From Balneolaceae bacterium (GTDB lineage Bacteria; Bacteroidota; Rhodothermia; Balneolales; Balneolaceae), in NCBI GenBank assembly GCA_017643365.1, contig JAEPNO010000015.1, positions 23,867 to 87,866 of the forward strand: a DNA stretch of 64,000 nt, given 5' to 3'. The position numbers and the translations under genes were made by a program. This document shows, piece by piece, positions 46,206-55,456 of this stretch. Each line of letters opens with the position of its first letter. Within the stretch, counting starts at the first letter, position 1. The notes beneath the pieces were generated by a model. The model saw only the letters and a list, made by a program, of their open reading frames with translations, was not told the origin of the DNA and did not search any database.

Positions 46206-46220
46206 CTTAACACTGTTAAG
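46206..46220. promoter_or_regulatory. Candidate operator between fadD operon and thioesterase gene
   Basis: The palindrome CTTAACACTGTTAAG is perfect around a single central base. It sits between divergent fatty-acid operon and thioesterase starts, 10 bases before the thioesterase ATG, where a TetR- or GntR-type regulator could bind. No regulator gene is nearby, and the role is inferred from position. Confidence 0.4.
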
Positions 46221-46229
46221 CAAATAAAA

Positions 46230-46658
46230 ATGCACATAGACAAAAGTATTGAAGAAAAAGTGACATGGTTTCTTGACCAAAGAACCGATGATATGGGTTC
46301 AACATTGGGTATGAAATTCCTCAAAATCGCTAAAAATGAGATGATTGCAGAGATGCCGGTCAATTCAGCGACCGTTCAGCCATTTCGGATTTTGCACGGT
46401 GGGGCGTCGGTTGCATTGGCAGAAACATTATGTTCGGTGGGTGCCTGGGTGAATTGCCCCGAACATAAAACTGCGGTAGGTATAGAAATTAACGCTAACC
46501 ATCACCGCTCTGTGCCCGAAGGCGGCAAAGTTACCGCTACGGCCGTTCCTTTGCAGATGGGACGAACTCTACACGTTTGGGAGACAAAAATTGTGGATGA
46601 GCGAGGTAAGTTAGTATGCACTTCTCGCTGTACGCTGATGATTATCGACAAGAAATAA
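46230..46658 (+). CDS. Hotdog-fold acyl-CoA thioesterase (PaaI/YdiI type)
   Basis: A 142-residue single-domain thioesterase. The catalytic loop and helix are FRILHGGASVALAETLCSVG, followed by EINANHHRSVPEGGKVTATA and the final strand of the hotdog. This is the PaaI/YdiI family, which hydrolyses acyl-CoA thioesters, here possibly to relieve CoA trapping during fatty-acid degradation. It diverges from the fadD operon and may share its operator. Converges with the carboxylase gene; a terminator lies between. Confidence 0.88.
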   Translation: MHIDKSIEEKVTWFLDQRTDDMGSTLGMKFLKIAKNEMIAEMPVNSATVQPFRILHGGASVALAETLCSVGAWVNCPEHKTAVGIEINANHHRSVPEGGKVTATAVPLQMGRTLHVWETKIVDERGKLVCTSRCTLMIIDKK

Positions 46659-46659
46659 A

Positions 46660-46695
46660 AAAGGAACTTCAAATAATTTCTTTCGAAGTTCCTTT
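46660..46695 (-). terminator. Intrinsic terminator of the acyl-CoA carboxylase gene
   Basis: An 11-bp perfect stem (AAAGGAACTTC with GAAGTTCCTTT) around a 14-base loop; on the minus strand it ends in six T. It follows the minus-strand carboxylase gene and also lies just past the plus-strand thioesterase. Confidence 0.8.
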
Positions 46696-46717
46696 CTGAG
46701 TTTAAACTGTAAAAATA

Positions 46718-48268
46718 TTACAACGGAAGGTTGTCGTGCTTTTTCTTTGGCACAGTGTCCACCTTGTGCTGGCACACTTCCATAGCTCTGATCAGTTTTT
46801 CGCGTGTTTCAGATGGCAAAATAACATCGTCAATAAATCCACGCGCTGCAGCCTTGTAAGGATGTGCAAATTCTTCGGCATATTGTGCTTCGAGCTCAGC
46901 TTGCTTTGCGGCAGGATCATCAGCAGCGGCAATTTCTCGCCGGAAGATAATCTCAACGGCCCCTTTAGTTCCCATCACTGCAATTTCAGCTGTTGGCCAA
47001 GCAACGTTATAATCGGCACGGATATGTTTTGAGTTCATTACATCGTACGCGCCACCATAAGCTTTACGGGTAATTACCGTCATTTTAGGCACGGTTGCTT
47101 CGCAGAACGCGTACAGCAATTTAGCGCCATGTTTGATGATTCCACCCCACTCCTGATCGGTGCCCGGAAGGAAGCCCGGAACATCTTCGAACACAACCAA
47201 CGGGATATTGAAAGCATCACAAAAACGAACAAAACGCGCGCCTTTTAACGATGAATTAATCCCCAAAACACCAGCCATAGCCAAAGGTTGATTGGCAACT
47301 ATACCAACGCTTCGCCCACCTAAACGAGCAAAACCTACAATGATATTTTCCGCATAATCTTTATGCACCTCATAAAACGAATCTGCATCTACAACACCTT
47401 GAATTACATCGTGCATGTCGTAAGGTTTATTCGGATTCAATGGCACGATATTTTCCAATGCTTTTGCCTTGGCCGAGTCCGGATCTTTCGATGGGATCAT
47501 CGGTACTTTTTCTTCGCAGTTTTGCGGGATGTAGCTCATCAGTTTTCTGATATCCTGTAAACAAGCTGCATCGTTAGGTACTGCAAAGTGCGCTACGCCG
47601 GATTTAGAATTATGAGTGGATGCGCCCCCTAACTCCTCTGAAGTAACCTCTTCGTGGGTTACGGTTTTTACAACATTCGGGCCCGTTACAAACATGTAGC
47701 TTGTATTCTCAACCATGTAAATAAAATCGGTAAGGGCAGGACTATAAACCGCACCGCCGGCACATGGCCCCATAATCGCCGAAATCTGAGGGATTACTCC
47801 CGAAGCCATACTATTTCTCCAAAACACTTCAGCGTATCCGCCCAGCGACGAAACTCCTTCTTGAATTCGAGCACCACCAGAGTCGTTCAGACCAATTACG
47901 GGGATACCATTTTTCATAGCAAGGTCCATGATCTTGCACATTTTCTCGGCAAACGTTTCGGAAAGCGATCCACCAAAAACGGTAAAATCCTGGCTGAATA
48001 CATACACCGGACGACCATTAATTTTTCCGTAACCGGTGATTATTCCATCACCTAAAATTTTTTGATTCCCTAAGCCGAAAGCGTCGCTTCTGTGGGTAAC
48101 AAATGCATCAATTTCTTCAAACGAACCTTTATCTAATAATAGATTTACACGTTCGCGTGCGGTTAGTTTCCCTTTTTGATGCTGTTTTTCAATACGTTTT
48201 TCGCCGCCACCTTTTAAGGCCTCGGCACGCATTTCCATTAAGCGTTTCACTTTGTCGTTAGCTTCCAT
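46718..48268 (-). CDS. pccB: Acyl-CoA carboxylase beta subunit (propionyl-CoA type)
   Basis: A 516-residue carboxyltransferase. N-terminal and C-terminal crotonase-like halves are clear: [35 protein letters not shown] and the C-terminal [23 protein letters not shown] [14 protein letters not shown] with [16 protein letters not shown]. It transfers carboxyl from biotin to acyl-CoA, probably propionyl-CoA. Its biotin carboxylase and carrier partners are not in the window. Near the beta-oxidation operon, it could handle odd-chain or branched-chain products. It follows the acidic unknown gene by nine bases. Confidence 0.95.
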   Translation of the reverse strand: MEANDKVKRLMEMRAEALKGGGEKRIEKQHQKGKLTARERVNLLLDKGSFEEIDAFVTHRSDAFGLGNQKILGDGIITGYGKINGRPVYVFSQDFTVFGGSLSETFAEKMCKIMDLAMKNGIPVIGLNDSGGARIQEGVSSLGGYAEVFWRNSMASGVIPQISAIMGPCAGGAVYSPALTDFIYMVENTSYMFVTGPNVVKTVTHEEVTSEELGGASTHNSKSGVAHFAVPNDAACLQDIRKLMSYIPQNCEEKVPMIPSKDPDSAKAKALENIVPLNPNKPYDMHDVIQGVVDADSFYEVHKDYAENIIVGFARLGGRSVGIVANQPLAMAGVLGINSSLKGARFVRFCDAFNIPLVVFEDVPGFLPGTDQEWGGIIKHGAKLLYAFCEATVPKMTVITRKAYGGAYDVMNSKHIRADYNVAWPTAEIAVMGTKGAVEIIFRREIAAADDPAAKQAELEAQYAEEFAHPYKAAARGFIDDVILPSETREKLIRAMEVCQHKVDTVPKKKHDNLPL

Positions 48269-48277
48269 TTTCGCTCC

Positions 48278-49987
48278 TTATGAATGTGTTCGTTCGTTAA
48301 AGTAACGATGCATGCGGTCGGTGAAATCAACCGTTGCCCCCGATAACAGATCTACATCGTTCTTTTTAAAAATTTTTGTTTGAATATACGCAGAAGCCTT
48401 TTTCCAATTTTCGAATTCACTTAAAGACTGCAAGGCTTCTTCCATTTCGGCTTTGGATGAATTAAAAATCTCTTTTTCGAACTCCTCTAACCGGTCTGAT
48501 AATAGATCAAGCAAGAATGCAACTTCACTGTTCTTAATTGAATCAGAATTCGAAGTCTCTTCATCAATCAAGTCGTCGTTTAAATCTTCAATTATTTCAA
48601 GATCATCATATTCTTCATCCAAACTTATCGACTCATTGTCCTTTTCTTCTTCCGACCGTTGATCGCTTCGTTTCCCGCCCATAATCACATCCATTTGATC
48701 ATCATTCAGGAATTGAGCCCACATCGGCCTGTCATCTACGGCCACATCATCTTCTACAATATCGTTTGCCGTATTTTCAGCCGCATCGGGTTCGTCCTCG
48801 GGCGATTCATCGAGTTGAATTTTAAGCTTTGGAGTGTCGGTTTTTGGAGATGAAGTCGCCTCTCCTTCTCCGGATACATCTTCGAAAGAATGCTTCGCCT
48901 GATCTAAAATCGAAATCAGGTTTTCTCTAAACTCTTTGATGTCTTCCTGATCATCAACTTTTTGGCTTTTTATCTTTTCCGCAATTTCTTCTGATGTTTC
49001 TGAAGCTTCATCTTCCTCCGACTCTATTTCACTTTGGAATAGCTCGTTGAGAGAGGCTACATGCTCCGTATCAACTTCTACTACACCGTCTGCCGCGATG
49101 TCTTGCAGCAGCTCATTCATTTCATCATCCGAAAGGCTACCCTCGATATATTGACCCGCAATCGAGTCATCGAGTAAATTGGTGTTAACCGGCTCGTTAG
49201 AATATTCACCAAAGAATGATTCAATCAACGACTGTTCCTTGCTTTTACGCTCATCCGGCTCGGTTGCATCTATTTCTTTTGCCGAAATGATGTAAATGAA
49301 ATCTGTTTTATTTACCAGTTTTCGTTTCGAAGTGAATTTTTTAGCCATCGCCGGCAACCCTTTATCTTCAAAAAAGATTGCGAGTAACTTTGGCTCAACC
49401 TTTCCACCAAAAAGAACAAAAAGCTGTTCTAACTTCTGAGCCCAATCTTCCGCTGTGTAAGCAGCTACTAATTTGGCATCAATTTTTTGGATGAGGAATT
49501 TACAACGCTCTTTAGTTAGCGTTTTCAATTCCCGCTTTTTCATATACAAGGGAATGGCTGTACCGAAGTGCTTATACACTGTAAGTCGCGAGCAACGTTG
49601 TTGTACCTGATCGAAGGTTAATTCTTCATCCTCTCGGAAGATGTAGTTGGCCATGTTTTTACGGGGCTCGATGAATACGTGCACGATATCCGACACTACA
49701 TTGGTAAGTAGCTTATACAGTTTTTCTTTTGGGATGTGCGATGAGCTAACCGCGGCATTTTTAAAATCCTTCCACGATTCCTCCACTAACTTCGACGACT
49801 CATCAAACCATTGCGAGTCTAAGTCTCCAAGTTCTTCTCGCACTTTATCTTCTAGCGACATTCGGATCCGCTCAACTACAAACGAGGGAATTTTAGCCCT
49901 TAACAACTCTTTGGGAGTATAAAATGGCTTATCGGACGTTACCAGTCCGGCCAGGTTGTCTGTAATTTGATTTATCGTTTTTTGCAT
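48278..49987 (-). CDS. Large acidic hypothetical protein upstream of pccB
   Basis: I do not recognise this 569-residue protein. Residues about 1-255 are a mixed helical domain (KELLRAKIPSFVVERIRMSL, LYKLLTNVVSDIVHVFIEPRK) with no motif I know. Residues about 260-490 are a low-complexity acidic region rich in Asp, Glu and Ser that is probably disordered, and a short C-terminal helical domain (SEFENWKKASAYIQTKIF) ends near residue 565. It has no signal or membrane segment. It sits nine bases upstream of pccB on the same strand, so it may be co-transcribed, but nothing links its function to carboxylation. It may be a lineage-specific protein. Confidence 0.8.
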   Translation of the reverse strand: MQKTINQITDNLAGLVTSDKPFYTPKELLRAKIPSFVVERIRMSLEDKVREELGDLDSQWFDESSKLVEESWKDFKNAAVSSSHIPKEKLYKLLTNVVSDIVHVFIEPRKNMANYIFREDEELTFDQVQQRCSRLTVYKHFGTAIPLYMKKRELKTLTKERCKFLIQKIDAKLVAAYTAEDWAQKLEQLFVLFGGKVEPKLLAIFFEDKGLPAMAKKFTSKRKLVNKTDFIYIISAKEIDATEPDERKSKEQSLIESFFGEYSNEPVNTNLLDDSIAGQYIEGSLSDDEMNELLQDIAADGVVEVDTEHVASLNELFQSEIESEEDEASETSEEIAEKIKSQKVDDQEDIKEFRENLISILDQAKHSFEDVSGEGEATSSPKTDTPKLKIQLDESPEDEPDAAENTANDIVEDDVAVDDRPMWAQFLNDDQMDVIMGGKRSDQRSEEEKDNESISLDEEYDDLEIIEDLNDDLIDEETSNSDSIKNSEVAFLLDLLSDRLEEFEKEIFNSSKAEMEEALQSLSEFENWKKASAYIQTKIFKKNDVDLLSGATVDFTDRMHRYFNERTHS

Positions 49988-50116
49988 AAGTGCCCAGAAA
50001 TTCAGCCCAATTTAACGTGTGTAGTCAGGCAATCCAATAAAATAACGTTAAGAATTATTGAGATTAAATGAAGAAATAACCGTTCATAAAGTTCTTGCTC
50101 ATTGCTACCTTTGGGC

Positions 50117-50728
50117 ATGATTTCATTAAGCGTACAAGGGCTATCCAAATCCTACAATCGAAAACCTATTTTTTCTGACCTAAGCTTTGAGCATACCGAT
50201 GGAATTTTAGGAGTATCGGGAGCGAACGGCAGTGGAAAATCAACGTTGCTTCGCTGCCTTGCTTATTTAAGTCGTGCTCAAAAAGGATCTTTTAAATGGG
50301 TGGATAAGGACGTTGAGCTATCGAAAGAGGAAATTAGGGGGAAGATTGGGTACGCTGCACCTTATATCAATTTGTATGATGAACTCACTGTGTATGAAAA
50401 CCTGGAGTTTCTCCTCCAAGGTGCCGGATTGACTACGCAAATCACGCATATAAATAGCCAGATTGATCAAGTGCAGATGAAAGATCATCGAAAGAAATTG
50501 TTCAAATCTCTTTCAACCGGACAAAGGCAGCGGGTTAAAATTGCGGCGGCTCTCATTCGAAAACCTGACGTTATTTTTCTGGATGAACCGGGCTCAAATT
50601 TGGATAAAGCCGGGCATGAGTTGATCAAAAAAATAGTGAACATGCAAAAGGCCAAAAACAAGCTGGTTATTATTGCTTCCAACGATCCTAAAGAAATTAA
50701 GCTCTGCGATCAGGTGATTAAGCTTTGA
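50117..50728 (+). CDS. Lone ABC transporter ATP-binding protein
   Basis: About 203 residues from the ATG at 50117; an upstream TTG at 50102 is less likely. The Walker A motif is GANGSGKSTLL, the signature is LSTGQRQRVKIAAAL, and Walker B is DVIFLDEPGSNLD. It is small, close to the CcmA-like or heme-exporter type, but no permease gene is next to it, so the transported substrate is unknown. Divergent from the acidic gene with about 130 bases between. Confidence 0.88.
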   Translation: MISLSVQGLSKSYNRKPIFSDLSFEHTDGILGVSGANGSGKSTLLRCLAYLSRAQKGSFKWVDKDVELSKEEIRGKIGYAAPYINLYDELTVYENLEFLLQGAGLTTQITHINSQIDQVQMKDHRKKLFKSLSTGQRQRVKIAAALIRKPDVIFLDEPGSNLDKAGHELIKKIVNMQKAKNKLVIIASNDPKEIKLCDQVIKL

Positions 50729-51568
50729 AAATGTTTAATGCTAAGGGATAAATTTTAAATGATTGTGGTAGTTAGTTTTTTTGGCCACTAAAACTTTAAA
50801 ACACTGATTCTATCTTTCCATTTGCGAGGATCCCGACCTGTCGGGAGACGAAGCAATCTCTGTTTCTCGTTATTTTTAATTCACTATTCGAAAACGATTA
50901 GCCACGAAAACACTAAATCACGAAAGTAATATTAACATGGGTTAGCCTGTTGAAGCCACGAATCCGGTCACCTCGACAGGCTCGGTAACCTATACTGTGA
51001 AAGAAAACACCTCATCTACTCCTGCACTCAAATAATGAGTTTCGGTGCATAAATGTCTTCTCCTAAAGGAGAAGGACTTGCTTATTTATTTATATCATTT
51101 GTACAGAGCCGTCGGGTGAGCCTGTCGAACCCTTCCGCATTTATGCTTACGACGCAGTAATTTCGGATCTCGATATTTTTAAAATGTTATACGAAAACGA
51201 TTAGCCACAAAAGCACGAAAACACGTAAGTAATATTAAGATGGGTGAGCTTATTAAAACCACGAATCCGGTCACCTCGACAGGCTCGCTAACCTATCATG
51301 TGAAAGAAAACACCTCATCTACACCTGCACTCGAATAATGAGTTTCGGTGCATAAATGTCTTCTCCTGAAGGGGAAGGACTTGCTTATTTATTTCCTTCA
51401 TTTGTAAAGAGCCGGTGGGTTAGCCTGTCGAACCCTTCCGCATTTATGCTTACGACGTAGCAATCTCGGTTTCTCGATATTTTTAAATCTTTATTCGTTG
51501 AGATAACTAAGTATGAAATCTTTACTTTTAGCATACAATCTAACTTTTAATTTATTAGGCAATAAAAA
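50729..51568. other. Repeat-rich intergenic region before the M29 aminopeptidase gene
   Basis: 840 bases with no convincing gene. It holds a 303-bp unit repeated in tandem at 50885-51187 and 51188-51491 and a partial copy's tail before it. The promoter for the aminopeptidase gene would lie in the last 70 bases. Confidence 0.6.
50885..51491 (+). repeat. Two tandem copies of a 303-bp unit
   Basis: Both copies begin CGAAAACGATTAGCCAC and end in CTCGATATTTTTAAA. Within each copy are TCGACAGGCTCG and GAGCCTGTCGA (or TTAGCCTGTCGAACCC), complementary arms of the GAGCCTGTCGA intergenic element, and TTTCGGTGCATAAATG. The offset between copies is 303 bases. A partial copy (GTTTCTCGTTATTTTTAA) lies just before copy 1. 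Confidence 0.9.
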
Positions 51569-52672
51569 GTGATTTCAGAAAACGATTATAAAATGGCAGC
51601 TCTGATTCTAGAGCACAGCACACAGGTTCAAGAGAATGAAAATGTAATGGTCCAGTTGATTGGGCTAAATGGTATTAATTTACTTCGCGCGTTGGTGGAG
51701 CAAATCCGCGAGAAAGGCGCACATCCTTTTGTTCAGATTGAAGACACCGAAACACAAAAGTTGTTGGTTCAAAAAGGTGATGAAGCATTCTGGAAAAATC
51801 AGGCAGCAGTTGATCAGCTTCCTAAAATGGAAAAAATGGATGTGTTCATCGGTATTCGTGCATCCGAAAATATTTATGAAAATTCGCTAGCAAGCAAAGA
51901 AGCTAACGAGGCATATTCCAAGCATTTCCTAAAGCCGGTGCATTTCGAAGAGCGTGTTAATAACACCAAATGGTGCATCATGCGCTACCCATCACCTGCC
52001 TTTGCGATGAACGCCAAAATGCCAACTCGTGAGTTTACCGAGTTTTATTACAATGCCTGTTTGGTGGATTATGGCAAGCTGAAATCAGCCATGGATCCAC
52101 TTGAAAAGCGACTTCGAGCAACAGATATCATCCACTTAAAAGGCGAGGGAACCGATATTCAGTTTTCGGTGAAGGGACAAAATTGGGTGCCTTGCTTTGG
52201 TGCGCACAACATTCCGGATGGCGAGATTTTTACTTCACCGATCCTAGATTCTGTGAATGGCCACATCACCTATGCACCAAGTGTGTATCAGGGAAAGCCT
52301 TTTGAGTTTGTAAAACTGGTGGTGGAAAACGGCGTAGTTGTTGATTTCGATTCTTCTAATAACGATGCCCTCAAAGACATTTTGGATACCGACGAAGGTG
52401 CCCGACGATTTGGCGAGTTCAGTTTCGGGACCAACCCGGTTATCGAAAGTCCGATGTATGACATTTTATTTGATGAAAAGATCTACGGCTCCAATCACCT
52501 AACGCTGGGCAAAGATTACGAAATCGCTCCAAATGGAAATTCAAGCAACATCCACTGGGATTTAGTGTGCATCGGTGCCGATGTATATCTGGATGGTGAA
52601 CTCATCCGTAAAGGCCGCCATTATGTAGTGGATGATTTAAAGGGCTTGAATCCTGAGAATCTGTTAAACTAA
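51569..52672 (+). CDS. M29-family metallo-aminopeptidase
   Basis: A 367-residue peptidase that begins with GTG at 51569. The family pattern is KMAALILEHSTQVQENENV at the start; the metal-ligand region is LKGEGTDIQFSVKG and GAHNIPDGEIFTSPI; then a conserved central DEGARRFGEFSFGTNP and SNIHWDLVCI near the end. It should remove N-terminal residues from peptides in the cytoplasm with two metal ions, often Co or Zn. It is followed by a LuxR-type gene 48 bases later on the same strand. The start has no strong ribosome site, but the N-terminus fits. Confidence 0.88.
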   Translation: MISENDYKMAALILEHSTQVQENENVMVQLIGLNGINLLRALVEQIREKGAHPFVQIEDTETQKLLVQKGDEAFWKNQAAVDQLPKMEKMDVFIGIRASENIYENSLASKEANEAYSKHFLKPVHFEERVNNTKWCIMRYPSPAFAMNAKMPTREFTEFYYNACLVDYGKLKSAMDPLEKRLRATDIIHLKGEGTDIQFSVKGQNWVPCFGAHNIPDGEIFTSPILDSVNGHITYAPSVYQGKPFEFVKLVVENGVVVDFDSSNNDALKDILDTDEGARRFGEFSFGTNPVIESPMYDILFDEKIYGSNHLTLGKDYEIAPNGNSSNIHWDLVCIGADVYLDGELIRKGRHYVVDDLKGLNPENLLN

Positions 52673-52720
52673 TATTTGGCGCATTCACATTCGGGATCGC
52701 ACCGATTTTTACCCTCCGCT

Positions 52721-53170
52721 ATGAAACGAACCATCCTCATGTACGGATTAGCGATGGCGATACTCGTATTTCTACTAGAGTATTTCGAGTATCGCTATCT
52801 GGTTCGTGAATTGTCGGTGGAGATACTCATATTAATTATCGCGCTCGTTTTTACTGCTCTTGGACTTTGGGCCGGTAGTAAACTCGTATCTCAGAAAGCA
52901 CCTCAAACGGAATTTAATCGTAATGAGAAGGCAATGGCTTATTTGCAGATTAGCGAACGTGAACTTGAAGTATTAGAACAAGTGGCAAAAGGATTATCAA
53001 ACAAAGAGATTGCTGCTACCCTTTTCGTTTCGGTGAATACCGTTAAGACTCATCTCAAAAAACTGTACGAAAAGCTTGAAGTAAACCGAAGAACACAAGC
53101 GGTTGAAAAGGCGCGGGAACTGAAGTTGATTCGGTGGTTTGATGATAAAAGTAAATCGGTGATTAGGTGA
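52721..53170 (+). CDS. Membrane-anchored LuxR-type transcription factor
   Basis: About 149 residues from the ATG at 52721; an upstream TTG is less likely. Two N-terminal membrane helices (ILMYGLAMAILVFLLEYFEY and SVEILILIIALVFTALGLWAG) precede a C-terminal LuxR/NarL helix-turn-helix (ISERELEVLEQVAKGLSNKEI, FVSVNTVKTHLKKLYEKLEV). This layout is a known Bacteroidota type that regulates without a receiver domain. The target is unknown. It follows the aminopeptidase gene. Confidence 0.85.
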   Translation: MKRTILMYGLAMAILVFLLEYFEYRYLVRELSVEILILIIALVFTALGLWAGSKLVSQKAPQTEFNRNEKAMAYLQISERELEVLEQVAKGLSNKEIAATLFVSVNTVKTHLKKLYEKLEVNRRTQAVEKARELKLIRWFDDKSKSVIR

Positions 53171-53565
53171 TTAGGTGATTTATCTACTACAATATATTTC
53201 TAGAATTCGGTACTAAAACAATGGAGATCGTACGGACGTAATAAAAACCGTTTGGACGTAATTCATAATACACTGTATGTACGTAATTCATACTGTACTG
53301 TACGGACGTAATAGCATACTGCATTGTACGGACGTAATTTATAATGCACTGTACGGACGTAATGCATACTGCACTGTACGGACGTAATGCATACTGCACT
53401 GTACGGACGTAATGCATTACGTCCCTACGGTAGCCTCACCCACTTAACTAAGCTAGATTTATTCACTTTTATCAACTTTCAAGTGAATATCATACTTCCG
53501 GGTGATTGATCTCGCCTTGAAATTCACCACTTTTGGCAAGAATTTTTAACCAATAATAAAGATCT
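53171..53565. other. Intergenic region with a 25-bp tandem array
   Basis: No gene is taken here. The array at 53230-53428 fills half of it. Any reading frame through the array is a by-product of the repeat, whose 25-base period shifts frame each time. Confidence 0.6.
53230..53428. repeat. Eight-copy 25-bp tandem array ending in a 28-bp palindrome
   Basis: Copies of a unit starting GTACGGACGTAAT begin at 53230, 53250, 53275, 53300, 53326, 53351, 53376 and 53401. The last three are spaced exactly 25 bases and are near-identical; the first ones are degenerate. The last copy ends in a palindrome (53401-53428, arms GTACGGACGTAATG and CATTACGTCCCTAC, one mismatch). The same design appears at 61438-61465. 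It lacks spacers and is not CRISPR. Confidence 0.9.
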
Positions 53566-54120
53566 ATGCGCAAAATTATTCTAACCTACGGAGCCATAAC
53601 CGGAGCTGTAATTATCTTAAGTATGACACTCGGCATTTACGCTGCCCAAGCCGGTGCCGATTCATTCTTTGCATCCGAAGCTTTAGGCTACTCCATAATG
53701 CTTATCGGGTTTTCGATGATATTTGTAGCCACAAAAAAGTATCGCGACGATGAGCTTGGTGGTGTGATTAACTTTGGAACTGCCTTTAAAGTTGGGCTAG
53801 GCATCTCATTGATTGCAGGCGTGGTTTATGTTTTTGTTTGGGAGATCAACCTCTTCCTCACCGATTACGCTTTTATTGAAGAATACACGGCCGGCATTAT
53901 AGAAAATGCACGAAACAGTGGATTTAGCGAAGAGCAAATCCAGCAAACCATCGAAGAAATGGAAGTGATGAAAGAACGCTATGGCAAAGTTCTTTTCCGC
54001 CTACCCATGACTTTCACCGAAATCTTTCCCGTTGGGCTGTTAATCTCGTTAATAAGTGCGTTCTTATTTAAGAATCCTCGATTTCTTGCAAACCCGAATC
54101 TTAACACTACTGAGGCTTGA
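53566..54120 (+). CDS. DUF4199 family membrane protein
   Basis: A 184-residue protein with four membrane helices: two near the N-terminus (ILTYGAITGAVIILSMTLGIYAA, ALGYSIMLIGFSMIFVA), one central (FKVGLGISLIAGVVYVFVWEI) and one C-terminal (FPVGLLISLISAFLF). A helical, charged loop between helices 3 and 4 carries GFSEEQIQQTIEEMEVMKER. This is the DUF4199 pattern, common in Bacteroidota and of unknown function. The next gene (VOC) begins one base after its stop, so they are in one transcript. Confidence 0.85.
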   Translation: MRKIILTYGAITGAVIILSMTLGIYAAQAGADSFFASEALGYSIMLIGFSMIFVATKKYRDDELGGVINFGTAFKVGLGISLIAGVVYVFVWEINLFLTDYAFIEEYTAGIIENARNSGFSEEQIQQTIEEMEVMKERYGKVLFRLPMTFTEIFPVGLLISLISAFLFKNPRFLANPNLNTTEA

Positions 54121-54121
54121 T

Positions 54122-54478
54122 ATGTCAAATTTTGGACGTCACTCACTTTCGCTTGCCGTAAAAGACATCAAAGCATCAAAATCATTTTATGAAAAACTGG
54201 GTTTCGAAGCACTCACCGAATTTGGATCGGTAGAAGATAAATGGTTGATCATGCAACTTGGTGATGTGAAAATCGGGCTATTCCAGGATATGTTTGAAGA
54301 AAACATTATCACTTTTAATCCAACCGATGCCCGTAGTATTCACAAAAAATTAAAATCAGAATCTGATATTAATTGGCTGATGGAATCCCCAACTATTCAA
54401 GATAAAAAGGGTCCGTGTCATTTTTGTATTGCCGACCCTGATGGAAATCAGATCTTATTCGATCAACATAACGAATAG
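54122..54478 (+). CDS. VOC-family protein, first copy
   Basis: About 118 residues from the ATG at 54122. The single glyoxalase-like domain has HSLSLAVKDIKASKSFYEKLGFEA at the start and FCIADPDGNQILFDQH at the end, the usual first and last strands. Such proteins may be lyases, dioxygenases or resistance proteins; the substrate is unknown. It starts one base after the DUF4199 gene stop. A longer frame starting inside the DUF4199 gene is ruled out by the family start. Confidence 0.85.
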   Translation: MSNFGRHSLSLAVKDIKASKSFYEKLGFEALTEFGSVEDKWLIMQLGDVKIGLFQDMFEENIITFNPTDARSIHKKLKSESDINWLMESPTIQDKKGPCHFCIADPDGNQILFDQHNE

Positions 54479-54482
54479 CGTC

Positions 54483-54968
54483 ATGTATCGATTTTCATCT
54501 TCATTATTGCTTAGTGCGATTACGTTTACGCTTTCATCAGTAAACCTGAGTGCACAATCGATCAACGATTTAGGCTGGATGTCGGGTTTGTGGATGGGTA
54601 ATGAAAACGGTGTATTGATGGAAGAATATTGGACTCAGCCCGCAGGTGGAAGCATCATCGGATTACATCGTGACACCTTTACCGATTCAACATCCTTTTT
54701 TGAATTTGTCCGCATCGAAGAAACCAATGAGGGCATTATCTACTTTGCGCAGCCTCGTGGAGTTCCGGCAACTAAATTTCGTATATCAGAATTTGAAGAA
54801 CATACAGTGACCTTTTCAAATCCGGATCATGACTTTCCACAGAATCTACATTACAAACTTATTCAACCTGATACCCTTGAAGTGGCCATAAGCGGGATGA
54901 GTGATGGCGAATTTAAAAAATTTGGATGGAAGTGGGTTCGATCAACAATAAAATATGGTGATGAATAA
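54483..54968 (+). CDS. DUF6265 family secreted protein
   Basis: About 161 residues from the ATG at 54483, four bases after the previous stop. A signal peptide (FSSSLLLSAITFTLSSVNLSAQ) is followed by LGWMSGLWMGNENGVLMEEY, PAGGSIIGLHRD and FEFVRIEE, the DUF6265 beta-barrel pattern. The protein would be periplasmic or exported. Its function is unknown. It ends on TAATG, overlapping the start of the next VOC gene by one base. Confidence 0.85.
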   Translation: MYRFSSSLLLSAITFTLSSVNLSAQSINDLGWMSGLWMGNENGVLMEEYWTQPAGGSIIGLHRDTFTDSTSFFEFVRIEETNEGIIYFAQPRGVPATKFRISEFEEHTVTFSNPDHDFPQNLHYKLIQPDTLEVAISGMSDGEFKKFGWKWVRSTIKYGDE

Positions 54969-55396
54969 TGGAACGAAGAGTTAAAGGAATAGGCGGAGTT
55001 TTTTTAAAAGCGGATGATCCTGAGCTTACTCGAGATTGGTATCAAAAGCATCTTGGGATAAAATCCGGTAAATGGGGTGGCACTTTTCGATGGCGCCCGG
55101 ATAGTGAAAGTAACCAACACGGGTTCACGGCTTGGAGCATTTTCAAGAGTGATACCACCTACACCGACCCCAGTAACAAAGACGCGATGATCAATTACCG
55201 TGTTGAAAATCTCGAAGAGTTGCTGGAAACGCTAAAGCAAGAAGGCGTTGAAGTTGTTGGTGAGATGGAATCGTTTGAATATGGAAAGTTCGGATGGATC
55301 ATGGATCCGAATGGATATAAAATTGAGCTTTGGGAACCAAATGATGAGGAATATGAGAAAATGGGATCCGACGAAGATGTAAATAGCATGGAATGA
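54968..55396 (+). CDS. VOC-family protein, second copy
   Basis: A 142-residue glyoxalase/bleomycin-resistance domain protein. The strands VFLKADDPELTRDWYQKHLG, YRVENLEELLETLKQEGVEV and FGWIMDPNGYKIELWEP are in family order. It is more like the later type with a FGWIMDPNG strand than the copy at 54122. The gene overlaps the DUF6265 stop by one base. Function is unknown. A repeat of heptamers begins five bases after its stop. Confidence 0.88.
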   Translation: MERRVKGIGGVFLKADDPELTRDWYQKHLGIKSGKWGGTFRWRPDSESNQHGFTAWSIFKSDTTYTDPSNKDAMINYRVENLEELLETLKQEGVEVVGEMESFEYGKFGWIMDPNGYKIELWEPNDEEYEKMGSDEDVNSME

Positions 55397-55401
55397 GACC
55401 T

Positions 55402-55456
<55 letters not shown>

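Noticed and set aside
53187..53417. A 76-codon open frame on the minus strand in the tandem array
   Set aside because: It is built from the 25-base repeat, has no ribosome site and recurs in other frames as the period shifts.
53230..53428. CRISPR array
   Set aside because: The repeats are back to back with no unique spacers, and no cas gene is in the window.
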